A stretch of 64,000 nt of DNA from positions 1-64,000 of the forward strand of contig NZ_BPQG01000051.1 in the NCBI RefSeq assembly GCF_022179125.1, written 5' to 3'. Every line of letters starts with the position of its first letter. The stretch's first letter is position 1. The notes under the pieces are model-generated. The model saw only the letters and a list, made by a program, of their open reading frames with translations. It searched no databases and was not told the origin of the DNA. The DNA is from Methylobacterium cerastii. Its GTDB lineage: Bacteria > Pseudomonadota > Alphaproteobacteria > Rhizobiales > Beijerinckiaceae. A program made the position numbers and the translations under genes. Below, piece by piece: positions 49,685 through 58,925 of this stretch.

Positions 49685-51178
49685 GTGATCGAGAACGAAC
49701 TGCGCCCGATGGAGGCGGTGGCCGACGTCGCGACCGCCGTGGACCGGCTCGTCGAGCTGCATGCCGGCGCGACCCAGGCCCTGCGCACGGCGCTGACCCG
49801 GACCCTCGACGGCGGCACGCCGCCGGACGCCGCCGAGCGGCTGCAGTTCCGCTACCCCGAGCTGCGCGTCACCTACCGGCCCGCCGGCCCGGTGCCGCGG
49901 ATCAGCCGCGCCACCGCCAAGATGCAGGCGCCCGGCACCTACAGCACCACCGTGACCAGCCCCGCGGACTTTCGCGCCTACCTGACGGCGCAGCTCGAGC
50001 CGCTGGTGGCCGATTACGGCGTCGGGCTCGAGGTCGGCCTGAGCGCGCAGGAGATCCCGTATTCCTACGTGCTCGAGCCGGGCACCGACCTCGGCGCCGG
50101 GCGGGTGAGCCCGGCCGAGCTCGCGACCTGGTTCCCGGTGCCGCTGCTGTCGCTCGTCGGCGACGAGATCGCCGACGGCCTGTGGCAGCCAATGGCCGAC
50201 GAGCCGCGCCCGCTCGCCCTGTTCGACGCCGTGCGAGTGGATTACTCGCTGCGCCGCCTCGTGCACTACACCGGCTGCGACTGGCGCGAGGTGCAGCCCT
50301 GGATCCTGCTCACCAACTACCACCGCTACGTCGACCAGTTCGTCCGCCACGGACTGGAGCGCCTGGCCTCGGGCGCGGAGGGCTTCACCAAGCTGGTCAT
50401 GCCGGGCGGCATCACCGTGACGCGCGGCGAGGCGGCGTCGGCCGATCCGGCGGCGCTGATGGCGGCCTCGCCCTGGCATCGCTTCCAGATGCCGGCCTAC
50501 CACCTCGTCGCGGAAGGTGCCGACGGCACCGCGCAGGGCACCACGCTCGTCAACATCGGCGTCGGCCCGTCGAACGCGAAGACGATCACCGACCACCTCG
50601 CGGTGCTGCGTCCGCATTGCTGGCTGATGGTCGGACATTGCGGCGGCCTGCGGCAGTCGCAGACCATCGGCGACTACGTGCTCGCCCACGGCTACATGCG
50701 CCGCGACCGCATCCTCGACGAGCTGGTGCCGCCGGACGTGCCGGTGCCGGCGCTCGCCGAGGTGCAGCTCGCGCTGCAGGCCGCGGCCGCGCAGGTGACG
50801 GGCGAGAAGGCCGACGCGCTCAAGCGCCGCCTGCGCACCGGCACCGTCGTCACCTACGACGACCGCAACTGGGAGCTGCGCTTCAGCCAGGAGCGCCGCC
50901 GGATCAACCTCAGCCGCGCCATCGGCGTCGACATGGAAAGCGGGACGATCGCCGCGCAGGGCTACCGGCTCCGCGTCCCCTACGGCACCCTGCTCTGCGT
51001 CTCCGACAAGCCGCTGCACGGCGAGATCAAGCTGCCGGGCGCGGCCAACGCGTTCTACGAGCGCGCGGTGGCCGAACACCTGCTGATCGGGCTCGCCGCC
51101 CTCGACATCCTGCGCGGCGACCGCCACGGCCTGCACTCGCGCAAACTCAGGAGCTTCGACGAGCCGCCGTTCCGGTAG
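49685..51178 (+). CDS. amn: AMP nucleosidase
   Basis: A 497-residue enzyme hydrolysing AMP to adenine and ribose-5-phosphate. An N-terminal AMP nucleosidase-specific domain (about 1-180) is followed by a PNP/UDP-phosphorylase-like catalytic domain with VNIGVGPSNAKTITDHLAVL, MVGHCGGLRQSQTIGDYVLA and the C-terminal VDMESGTIAAQGYRLRVPYG (catalytic region). The length is typical. It starts with GTG; AAGGGG lies nine bases before. It is convergent with the esterase gene, with ten bases between the stops. Confidence 0.97.
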   Translation: MIENELRPMEAVADVATAVDRLVELHAGATQALRTALTRTLDGGTPPDAAERLQFRYPELRVTYRPAGPVPRISRATAKMQAPGTYSTTVTSPADFRAYLTAQLEPLVADYGVGLEVGLSAQEIPYSYVLEPGTDLGAGRVSPAELATWFPVPLLSLVGDEIADGLWQPMADEPRPLALFDAVRVDYSLRRLVHYTGCDWREVQPWILLTNYHRYVDQFVRHGLERLASGAEGFTKLVMPGGITVTRGEAASADPAALMAASPWHRFQMPAYHLVAEGADGTAQGTTLVNIGVGPSNAKTITDHLAVLRPHCWLMVGHCGGLRQSQTIGDYVLAHGYMRRDRILDELVPPDVPVPALAEVQLALQAAAAQVTGEKADALKRRLRTGTVVTYDDRNWELRFSQERRRINLSRAIGVDMESGTIAAQGYRLRVPYGTLLCVSDKPLHGEIKLPGAANAFYERAVAEHLLIGLAALDILRGDRHGLHSRKLRSFDEPPFR

Positions 51179-51188
51179 AGCGTCCTCG

Positions 51189-52349
51189 CTATTTCAGCGT
51201 GCCGGCAATCCAGCCGATGATCGCGTCGGCGACCTCGCCGTTGTTGGTCTCCAGCATCATCATGTGGCCGTTGCCGTGGATGCCGTGCTCGGCCAGCGCC
51301 AGCCGGTCGGGCTTGGCGCCGGCCTGTTCGAGGAAGGCGCCCGTGCAATCGTCCATAGTCGCGCGGAACGACGCCTCGGCCGTGACGATCACGGCGGGCA
51401 CGCGCGCGAGGTTCGGCAGCTTGCGTGCCGGCTCGGCCTGGAGCCAGCAGCGGATCTGGCCGGGGCGGAGCGGCGCCTCGGACTGCGCCACCACCAAGTC
51501 CGTCGAAGACGAGACCGGCGGATCGAAGGTCAGCGGCACGCGGGTGATCCCGTAGGGCCGCGCGCGGGCCTCGCCGACCTTCTCGTACCAGTCGGCGCCG
51601 CCCTTGAAGCGGATGTCGTAGAAGGTCGGCCCGTTCGGCTCGACGGCGACGTGTGCCTTCACGAGGTCGGGCCGCCGGTCGGACACCGCCCAGCCGAACA
51701 CGCCGGCCTGCGAGTGCGTCAGCAGGACGGAGGGACCGATCTTCTCCAGAAGCGCGATCAGCGCCGGGTCGACGAGCTCCTCGCTGCGCAGGGCGCTGGC
51801 GATGAACGGGACCTGCGAGAAATAGAACTGGTCGAACGCCGCGTTGCCCTTCACGCCGGCTCCGCCCGGCCAACGGGTGTGGAGCTTGGCCTGCGGGAAC
51901 AGGCCGAAGTTTTCCTGGCCCGTGAAGATCGTCTCGAGGTCGTTCGGCGCGAGGCGCGCATAGGGCCCGTAGGCCTCCGGGTTGTCCCCGGATCGGCCGC
52001 GCCCGACCTGATCGACCACGTAGACCGCAAAACCCTTCTCGACGAAGCGGTCGACCCAGCCGGGACGGCCGTCGGGCGTGCCGAGGAAGTTGACACCGGT
52101 CTGCGCCGTGCCGTGCACCATCACCACGGGGTAGGGCTGCGTCACCTGCGCCGGCGCGTGATACTGGACGAACATCTGCCCGACCGCAGCCGCCTTGCCG
52201 CCGGCCGTCTCGTAGGTGCCCCCGACGAAGAAGTAGCCCTCGCGCTGCGCCGGCTTGAAGGTCGCCGGGTGGTCGGGGGCGGGCTCGGCCAGGGCCAGCG
52301 AGCCGAAGCACAGCAGCGCGCATACGCCGCCCAGGACGGGTTTCCGCAT
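51189..52349 (-). CDS. Exported alpha/beta hydrolase (esterase 713-like)
   Basis: A 386-residue secreted hydrolase with a signal peptide (about 1-21), an oxyanion segment VVMVHGTAQTGVNFLGT, DQVGRGRSGDN, a nucleophile elbow LLTHSQAGVFGW (Ser) and a catalytic His in HGNGHMMMLETN. The acid residue is probably the Glu or Asp before it (TAEASF region). The pattern resembles the esterase 713 family, which has a vicinal disulfide in its type member; no such Cys pair is seen here. Substrate unknown. Confidence 0.88.
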   Translation of the reverse strand: MRKPVLGGVCALLCFGSLALAEPAPDHPATFKPAQREGYFFVGGTYETAGGKAAAVGQMFVQYHAPAQVTQPYPVVMVHGTAQTGVNFLGTPDGRPGWVDRFVEKGFAVYVVDQVGRGRSGDNPEAYGPYARLAPNDLETIFTGQENFGLFPQAKLHTRWPGGAGVKGNAAFDQFYFSQVPFIASALRSEELVDPALIALLEKIGPSVLLTHSQAGVFGWAVSDRRPDLVKAHVAVEPNGPTFYDIRFKGGADWYEKVGEARARPYGITRVPLTFDPPVSSSTDLVVAQSEAPLRPGQIRCWLQAEPARKLPNLARVPAVIVTAEASFRATMDDCTGAFLEQAGAKPDRLALAEHGIHGNGHMMMLETNNGEVADAIIGWIAGTLK

Positions 52350-52472
52350 CGTGACCTCCCATCGACGTTCTGTTCGCGTCGGATGGGACGCTAGCAGCCG
52401 GACAGCGTTCGCGTCAGGCCGGATGGAGTGGGGACCGAGAGGGCGAAGGCCGTCTGTCCCGGCACGCGTCCG

Positions 52473-54950
52473 TCACCGCCGCCCGCCCCACATCCCGGTG
52501 CGTTCCGAGCGGGCCTGCTCTTCCGCCGCCAACAGGTCCGGCGGGGCGTCCTCGGTGGCGCGGGCGCCGCCGGCCGAGAGGATCAGGGCGGCGAGGTCGT
52601 CGCCGTCGATGCGGCACCGGGTGCCTTGGGTCCCGCCGGCATCGGGCGTGCACACCACCTCGCGGCGGCGCAGGTATCGGGCGAGCTGGCGGGCGAGGTG
52701 GCCGCCCTGGCCGTCGACGCCCGTGAGTCGCACGGTGCGGCCGCGGAACGAGAGCGTGCCGGTGTCGATCACCTCGGGCACGCCGCGCGCCTCGGAGCCG
52801 GGGGGCTGTGCGGCGGGCGCAGCCGGTGCGGGGGCGGCGGTCGCCGGCTCGGCCGGCTGCGGCTCGGCCTTCGCCGCGGAGGGGCGCTTTCGGCCCTTCG
52901 CCATCTGGGCCGAGGCGCGCTGCACGAAGTCGCGGAAGATCGAGGCCGGGACGTCGCCGCCGCCGACGCGGTTCATCGACGAGTTGTCGTCGTTGCCGAC
53001 CCAGACGCCGACGACCATGTCCGGCGTCATGCCGATGAACCAGGCGTCGCGATAGTCCTGCGTCGTCCCGGTCTTGCCGCCGACCGGCTGGCCGGACACG
53101 CGCGCGCCCTTGCCGGTGCCGCCGTCGACCACCGCCTGCAGCGAATCGAGCATCATCGTGCGGCTGTCGCCCGGCAGGCCGGCCGCGGGCTTGGCGTCCG
53201 GGTGGACGTAGAGCGGGGCCGCCGCGCCGCCGCGGATCGCGTGGATGTCGAAGCTCTCCACCGGCGTGCGGTTGGCGAGCACCCCGGCATAGGCGCGCGT
53301 CATCTCCAGCAGCGTCACCTCGGCCGAGCCGAGGGAGAGGCTCGGCACGTTCGGCAGCTCGGACTGGACGCCGAGCCCTTTGGCCGTCGCGATCACCGCC
53401 GGGATGCCGAGCTCGTCGCCGAGCTGGGCCGCCACCGTGTTGATCGACAGGGCGAAGGCGGTCCGCAGCGGCACCGCGCCGCGGAAGCGGTTGTTCGAAT
53501 TCTGCGGCTCCCAGTCGCCGATCTGCACCGGGCGGTCCACCAGCACGGTCTCCGGCGTCAGGCCGTTCTCGTAGGCCGTGAGGTAGACGAACAGCTTGAA
53601 CAGCGAGCCGGCCTGCCGCTTGGCCTGGGTCGCGCGGTTGAACTGGCTGTCCTCGTAGTCGCGCCCGCCCACCATCGCGAGGATCGCGCCGTCCTTGGAC
53701 ATCGCGACGAGGGCGCCCTGGCCGATCTTCTTCTTGCCGCCCTCGGCGTCGAGGCGCCGGGCGACGACGCCTTCGGCGAGGCTTTGGAGGTCGAGGTTCA
53801 GGGTCGAGCGCACGGTGAGGTCGCCGGGCGCGTCGGTGAGCTTCTTGGCGTCGGCCGCCAAGAGGTCGAGGAAATAGTTGCTGCCCGGCGGCGTCTCGGG
53901 GGGCGTGCGCAGGGTCACGGTCTTGGCGCGCGCCGCGTCGGCCGCTTCCGCGGTGATCGCGCCGGTCTCGACCATGGTCTGCAGCACCACGTCGGCGCGC
54001 TCCTTGGCGCCGCCGAAGTTGCGCGTCGGGGCGAGCTGCGAGGGCGCCCGCACCAAACCGGCGAGCATCGCCGATTCCGGCAGGGTCAGGGCCTTGGCGC
54101 CCTTGCCGAAGTAGCGCCGCGCCGCAGCGTCGATCCCGTAGGCGCCGGCGCCGAAATACGCGGTGTTGAGGTAGCCGAGCAGGATGTCGTCCTTGCTCAT
54201 CTCAGATTCGACCCGCAGCGCCAGGAACGCCTCCTGGACCTTACGGCGCAGGGACTTCTCCTGGTTGAGCGAGGTGAGGCGGACATATTGCTGGGTGATC
54301 GTCGACCCGCCCTCGCGCACGCCGCCGCCGACGGCGTTGCGCCACGCCGCGCGCATCAGCCCGCGCAGGTCGATGCCCCAGTGGCTGTAAAAGCGCCGGT
54401 CCTCGATCGCGACGATCGCCTGGGCGAGGTGGGGCGGCAGGTCGGCCTTGGTGATCGGCTGCCCGCGGAACGCGCCGCGCGTGGCGAAGACCCGGCCGTC
54501 GTCGGCCTCGACGGTGAGCGCCCGCTGGCCCTGGTCGATCACCACGCCGCCGAGCGGCGGCAGAGTCAGGAAGGCGAACAGGACGTAGGCGGCCAGCGCC
54601 GCCAGCGGCAGGGCGACGACGAGCGCGGCCGCAATGAGGATGGGGCGCAGCGGCCTTCGACGAAACGCCAGAAGTGACCGGGCGGGCAGCGCCGCCTCCG
54701 CACTCTCGACCGGAGCGCCCGGATCAGCTGCCGCCGCCGCCCGGCGCCGCGCTGCGAGGCCGCCGACGAGCGAGCCGGTGGCGCGCGCCGCATCCCGACC
54801 CGTGCGGCCGGCACCCCGCGCCGCTCCCGCGGCGAGGATGCCGAGCTGGCGCGCCAGGACCTTGGCGGCGGCGGCCGCTTCCCGCGCCGCGGCGCCCGTG
54901 TCGGGCGGGGCAGCGTCGGGGGGGCGTCGATCCGGGTCGGGTGAGCTCAT
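52473..54950 (-). CDS. Class A penicillin-binding protein 1A with C-terminal nuclease-like domain
   Basis: An 825-residue bifunctional cell-wall synthase. A Pro/Ala-rich cytoplasmic N-terminus and a membrane helix (near residue 110-130) are followed by a GT51 glycosyltransferase domain (EDRRFYSHWGID, GGSTITQQYVRL) and a transpeptidase domain with SLFK, SIN and KTGT motifs. The last about 105 residues form an extra module starting VIDTGTLSFRGRTVRL and ending EEQARSERTGMW, aligning with the staphylococcal-nuclease OB fold. Catalytic positions are altered (the Asp of GDT and the Glu after the VD turn are replaced by Gly), so it is more likely a binding module than a nuclease. The start is the ATG five bases after AGGA. 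Confidence 0.93.
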   Translation of the reverse strand: MSSPDPDRRPPDAAPPDTGAAAREAAAAAKVLARQLGILAAGAARGAGRTGRDAARATGSLVGGLAARRRAAAAADPGAPVESAEAALPARSLLAFRRRPLRPILIAAALVVALPLAALAAYVLFAFLTLPPLGGVVIDQGQRALTVEADDGRVFATRGAFRGQPITKADLPPHLAQAIVAIEDRRFYSHWGIDLRGLMRAAWRNAVGGGVREGGSTITQQYVRLTSLNQEKSLRRKVQEAFLALRVESEMSKDDILLGYLNTAYFGAGAYGIDAAARRYFGKGAKALTLPESAMLAGLVRAPSQLAPTRNFGGAKERADVVLQTMVETGAITAEAADAARAKTVTLRTPPETPPGSNYFLDLLAADAKKLTDAPGDLTVRSTLNLDLQSLAEGVVARRLDAEGGKKKIGQGALVAMSKDGAILAMVGGRDYEDSQFNRATQAKRQAGSLFKLFVYLTAYENGLTPETVLVDRPVQIGDWEPQNSNNRFRGAVPLRTAFALSINTVAAQLGDELGIPAVIATAKGLGVQSELPNVPSLSLGSAEVTLLEMTRAYAGVLANRTPVESFDIHAIRGGAAAPLYVHPDAKPAAGLPGDSRTMMLDSLQAVVDGGTGKGARVSGQPVGGKTGTTQDYRDAWFIGMTPDMVVGVWVGNDDNSSMNRVGGGDVPASIFRDFVQRASAQMAKGRKRPSAAKAEPQPAEPATAAPAPAAPAAQPPGSEARGVPEVIDTGTLSFRGRTVRLTGVDGQGGHLARQLARYLRRREVVCTPDAGGTQGTRCRIDGDDLAALILSAGGARATEDAPPDLLAAEEQARSERTGMWGGRR

Positions 54951-55079
54951 CGCGTTCCTGAACGGGTACAGATCTGTACCGGTGCACATGCGGAGCGACC
55001 GCCCCCGGGTTGCGCCGTTCTAGAACGATCGGGCCGGGCGAAGCTATGCCGTTCGCCGCCCGGCGGAATTGGCGATGGA

Positions 55080-55715
55080 TCAGACCCCGTGGCGGAAGGG
55101 CATCGGCGAGCCGGCCGCCTCGTGGCGGTCGCGCAGGCGGACGCCGAGGATCACCAGCAGCACGCCGAAGGCGACCGCGTAGGCACCGAGCCACCACGTG
55201 AGCACCAGGGCCGACATGCCCGGCTCGACCAGCAGCACCCCACCGAACAGGATCGAGACCAGGCCGCCGAGGCCGAGCCACCAGCGGCCGAAATGCAGGT
55301 GGAGGCGGAAGGCCGCCGCGATCATCAGGGCGCCCGTCACGATCGCCCAGATCGCCACCAGCAGCACGAAGGCCCACACGGCGGCGCCGGGCACGAAGAA
55401 GGCCGCCACGCCGACGAGGATGTCGAGCAGACCTTCGATCAGCAGGAAGCCCCAGCGCTCGTGCGCCTGCGCCGCCCGCACGGACGCGATGATTGCGAAG
55501 ATGCCGTCGGCGACCATGTAGGCCGTGAAGAACCACACCAGCGAGAGCACGAAGGCTGCCGGCGCCACGAAGGCGAGCACGCCGAACAGGATCGCGACCA
55601 CGCCGCGCAGGGCGACGAGCCACCAGTTGCGCGCGAGCGTCCGGCTCATGGCATCGAGGCGCGCGATGCCGACGAGCGGAACGCCGGCCGGGTTGGTTCG
55701 GGTGAAGAGGGCCAT
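55080..55715 (-). CDS. HdeD family membrane protein (DUF308)
   Basis: A 211-residue inner-membrane protein with six membrane helices in the HdeD pattern, with short DUF308 repeats such as WWLVALRGVVAILFGVLAF and WWLGLGGLVSILFGGVLLV. In E. coli HdeD is linked to acid tolerance at high density; the molecular role is unknown. The start is the Met before ALFTRTNPAG. It is divergent from the EmrA-type adaptor, with 213 bases between the starts. Confidence 0.9.
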   Translation of the reverse strand: MALFTRTNPAGVPLVGIARLDAMSRTLARNWWLVALRGVVAILFGVLAFVAPAAFVLSLVWFFTAYMVADGIFAIIASVRAAQAHERWGFLLIEGLLDILVGVAAFFVPGAAVWAFVLLVAIWAIVTGALMIAAAFRLHLHFGRWWLGLGGLVSILFGGVLLVEPGMSALVLTWWLGAYAVAFGVLLVILGVRLRDRHEAAGSPMPFRHGV

Positions 55716-55928
55716 CGTGTCGGCTCGCTGAGAATTCGGAATGTCGGTCCGGCGCAGAACGCCGCACCGCAAACGCGCGTTCCCACCGCGACGTCGGCAC
55801 CGACGCGGTGGGCGCGCGCGAGGTCCGGAACTTTGCGGCCGCGCCGGCTTTTGAGTCCGCGAGGCGGGTGTTCGATCGCTCCGGCCACTCACGGGTGGCG
55901 GGACGCGCGTGGGCGGTTATCTTATCCG

Positions 55929-57158
55929 ATGCTAGACGAACAGCGCCAGGCGACGGCCCTGGATCAGCCGACGCGCCCGCTCGAAGACCGCGCCGTGCCC
56001 GAGCGCCGCGACATCATCGACCTCAAGCCGCCGGAGGACGACGCCCCGGTCGACGACGAGGCGCAGGACAAAGCGAAGGCCGGCTCCGAACAGGAGGACG
56101 ATTCGGACGACGAGGACGAAGAAAACCGCCCGGGCATCCTCAAGCGTCATCCGTGGTGGTTCGTCCTCGGCGGCATCGCGATCGTGCTGCTCGGGGTGGC
56201 CGGGTTCTTCTACTGGCAGATCTACTTGCATCCTTACGAATCCACCGACGACGCGTTCGTCGACGCGCGCCAATTCTCGGTCGCCCCGAAGGTGTCAGGC
56301 TACGTCGTCGCCGTCGCGGTGACCGACAACCAGCACGTCGAGACCGGGGCGACGCTGTTCCAGATCGACCGGCGCGACTACCAGGTCGCCCTGGAGCAGG
56401 CGCAGGCGCAGATCGCGTCGGCGAAGGCCTCGATCCAGAACGTCGACGCGCAGGTGGAAGCGCAGAAGGCGCAGGTCGAGGTCGCCAAGGCGCAGGTGAC
56501 GCAGAACCAGGCGGCGCTCGACTTCGCGAAGGCGGACGCGGCCCGCTACAAGGATCTCGCGAGCCGCGGCGCCGGCACCGTCCAGCAATCGCAATCCTCG
56601 ACCTCGACCCTCGAGCAGCGGCAGGCGTCTCTCACGAGTGCGAATGCCAGCGTCACGCAGGCGCAGAAGCAGATCGGCTCGCTTCAAGCGCAGCGGGCGT
56701 CGGCCGAGGCGAGCCTCGCCAACGCCGAGGCGCAGGCGGCGCAGGCCGTGCTCAACCTCGGCTACACGACGGTGACGGCGGCACAGCCGGGCCGTGTCGT
56801 CCAGCTCACCGGCGCGGTCGGGCAATACGCCCAAGCCGGCCAGTCGCTGGCGATGTTCGTGCCCGACGAGAAGTGGGTCGTCGCCAACTACAAGGAGACG
56901 CAGATCACCGACATGCGCCCCGGCCAGTCAGTGCGGATCGAGATCGACGCGTATCCGGACCGCAGGATCAGCGGCAAGGTCGCCTCGGTGCAGCCGGGCT
57001 CCGGCACCGCCTTCAGCCTCCTGCCGGCGCAGAACGCCACCGGCAACTACGTGAAGGTGGTGCAGCGCGTGCCGGTGAAGATCGTCGTCGACGAGTGGCC
57101 ACAAGACGTGTCGATCGGCCCGGGCATGTCGATCGTGCCGACGGTGCGGGTGCGATGA
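55929..57158 (+). CDS. EmrA/HlyD-type efflux adaptor
   Basis: A 409-residue adaptor protein. A long acidic cytoplasmic N-terminus (about 1-75, rich in Asp and Glu) precedes one membrane helix (WWFVLGGIAIVLLGVAGFFYW). The periplasmic lipoyl half (FSVAPKVSGYVVAVAVTDNQ), a long coiled-coil hairpin (about 140-250, Ala/Gln-rich heptads) and the HlyD_D23-type barrel follow. It pairs with the DHA2 transporter, whose start overlaps this stop by four bases (ATGA). There is no TolC-like gene nearby. Confidence 0.94.
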   Translation: MLDEQRQATALDQPTRPLEDRAVPERRDIIDLKPPEDDAPVDDEAQDKAKAGSEQEDDSDDEDEENRPGILKRHPWWFVLGGIAIVLLGVAGFFYWQIYLHPYESTDDAFVDARQFSVAPKVSGYVVAVAVTDNQHVETGATLFQIDRRDYQVALEQAQAQIASAKASIQNVDAQVEAQKAQVEVAKAQVTQNQAALDFAKADAARYKDLASRGAGTVQQSQSSTSTLEQRQASLTSANASVTQAQKQIGSLQAQRASAEASLANAEAQAAQAVLNLGYTTVTAAQPGRVVQLTGAVGQYAQAGQSLAMFVPDEKWVVANYKETQITDMRPGQSVRIEIDAYPDRRISGKVASVQPGSGTAFSLLPAQNATGNYVKVVQRVPVKIVVDEWPQDVSIGPGMSIVPTVRVR

Positions 57159-58816
57159 GCGCCGACGCCGCCGCGGCGAACGGCGGTTCGCGCAAGGCGG
57201 GCGGTAAATCCGGTGGCGCCGCGAAGGCGAAGTCCGGCGGATTGCCGCGCACCGCGGGCGGCCACAGCCCCTGGTCGGTGGCGCTGGTCGTGGCGCTGGC
57301 CACCTTCATGGAGGTGCTCGACACCACCATCGCCAACGTCGCGCTCCGCTACATCTCCGGCGGCCTCGCGGTCGGGCCGGACGAGGCGGCGTGGGTGGTC
57401 ACGAGCTACCTGGTCGCCAACGCGATCGCGCTCACCGCATCGAGCTTCCTGGCCAAGCGCTACGGCCGCAAGGCGTTCTTCATCGCCAGCGTCGCGCTGT
57501 TCACCGTCGCCTCCCTAGCCTGCGGCTTCGCCTGGGACCTGAACTCGCTCCTGCTCTTCCGCGTCATCCAGGGGCTCGGCGGCGGCGGGATGGCGCCGCT
57601 GGCGCAATCGATCCTGGCCGACTCGTTTCCCCCGGCGAAGCGCGGACAGGCGTTCGCGCTCTACGGGCTCGCCATCGTCGTCGCGCCGGTGGTGGGGCCG
57701 ACGCTCGGCGGCTGGCTGTCCGACAACGTCTCCTGGCACTGGTGCTTCCTGATCAACGGACCCGTCGGCGTGATCGCGCTGGCGCTGATGTGGTGGCTGC
57801 TGGAGGATTCCGAATCCGCGGTGAAGGAGCGCAAGGCCCTTCGCAAGAAGGGCGTGCGCTTCGATCTCGTCGGCTTCCTCCTGGTTGCGACCTTCCTCGG
57901 TTCGCTGGAGGTCTGCCTCGACGAGGGCCAGCGCAAGGATTGGTTCGGCTCGCCGCTGATCCAGGTCTTCGCCGTCCTCGCCGTGATCTCGTTCGTCGCG
58001 ATGATCCCGTGGCTCCTGACGGCGAAGAACCCGGCCGTGGACCTGCGGCTCTTGGGCAAGCGCCAGTTCGGCTCGTGCTTCCTCGTCATGCTCGCCACCG
58101 GCGCGATCCTGATCGCGACGACGCAGTTCATCCCGCAGATCACGCAGGATTATTACGGCTACACCGCCACGATCTCGGGCCTCGTGCTGGCGCCCGGCGG
58201 CCTCGTCACCGTGGCGATGATGCTGGTGATCGGGCAGGTCTCCGGCTACTTCCAACCGAAATGGCTGATCGCCACCGGCGCGGCCATCGTCGCGCTGGCG
58301 ATGTACGACCTGACGCGGATCTACGGCGACTCGACGTTCTGGTTCTTCGCCTGGTCGCGGATCTACATCGGCATCGGCCTGCCGATGATCTTCATCTCGA
58401 TCACCGCGGCGTCCTACGAAGGCATCGACAAGTCGCAGACCGACCAGGCTTCGGCCTTGATCAACGTCGCCCGCAACGTCGGCGGGTCGATGGGCGTGTC
58501 GCTGGCGCAGAACATCCTCGCCTACCGCAGCCAGTTTCATCAGAGCCGGCTGTCGGAGAGCGTCACGACCACGAGCCCGGCCTACCAGGAGACCATGCGG
58601 CAGGTGACGCAGTACTTCACGGTCCACGGCACCCCCGGCGTCGACGCGCAGGGACAGGCCACCGCCTGGATCGGGCAGCAACTCGCGACGCAGACCGCCT
58701 TCTTCGCCTACATCGACGTGTTCTGGGCGCTCTGCCTCGTCTCGGCCTCGGCCGTCCCGCTGGCGATGATCCTGAAGCGGGTCGAGCGCGGCGGCGAGGC
58801 GCCCGCCGGACACTGA
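57155..58816 (+). CDS. MFS drug transporter of the DHA2 (EmrB/QacA) family
   Basis: A 553-residue transporter with fourteen membrane helices. The DHA2 markers are present: MEVLDTTIANVALRYISG in helix 1, SFLAKRYGRKAFFI in loop 2-3 (motif A) and FRVIQGLGGGGMAPLAQSI, with motif C-like IVVAPVVGPTLGGWL. A basic Gly/Ala/Lys-rich tail (about 1-40) precedes the first helix. It uses the proton gradient to export drugs through the EmrA adaptor. Translationally coupled with emrA. Confidence 0.96.
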   Translation: MSADAAAANGGSRKAGGKSGGAAKAKSGGLPRTAGGHSPWSVALVVALATFMEVLDTTIANVALRYISGGLAVGPDEAAWVVTSYLVANAIALTASSFLAKRYGRKAFFIASVALFTVASLACGFAWDLNSLLLFRVIQGLGGGGMAPLAQSILADSFPPAKRGQAFALYGLAIVVAPVVGPTLGGWLSDNVSWHWCFLINGPVGVIALALMWWLLEDSESAVKERKALRKKGVRFDLVGFLLVATFLGSLEVCLDEGQRKDWFGSPLIQVFAVLAVISFVAMIPWLLTAKNPAVDLRLLGKRQFGSCFLVMLATGAILIATTQFIPQITQDYYGYTATISGLVLAPGGLVTVAMMLVIGQVSGYFQPKWLIATGAAIVALAMYDLTRIYGDSTFWFFAWSRIYIGIGLPMIFISITAASYEGIDKSQTDQASALINVARNVGGSMGVSLAQNILAYRSQFHQSRLSESVTTTSPAYQETMRQVTQYFTVHGTPGVDAQGQATAWIGQQLATQTAFFAYIDVFWALCLVSASAVPLAMILKRVERGGEAPAGH

Positions 58817-58925
58817 GCCGCGTCGGCCACGATCGCCCGGTTCGACACCCTCCGGGACATGCCCTACCGGTTGCACCAACGAGCAGAAGCCTCGACCGGA
58901 AGTGTCGAGCTGGAGGAGCCCGAGC

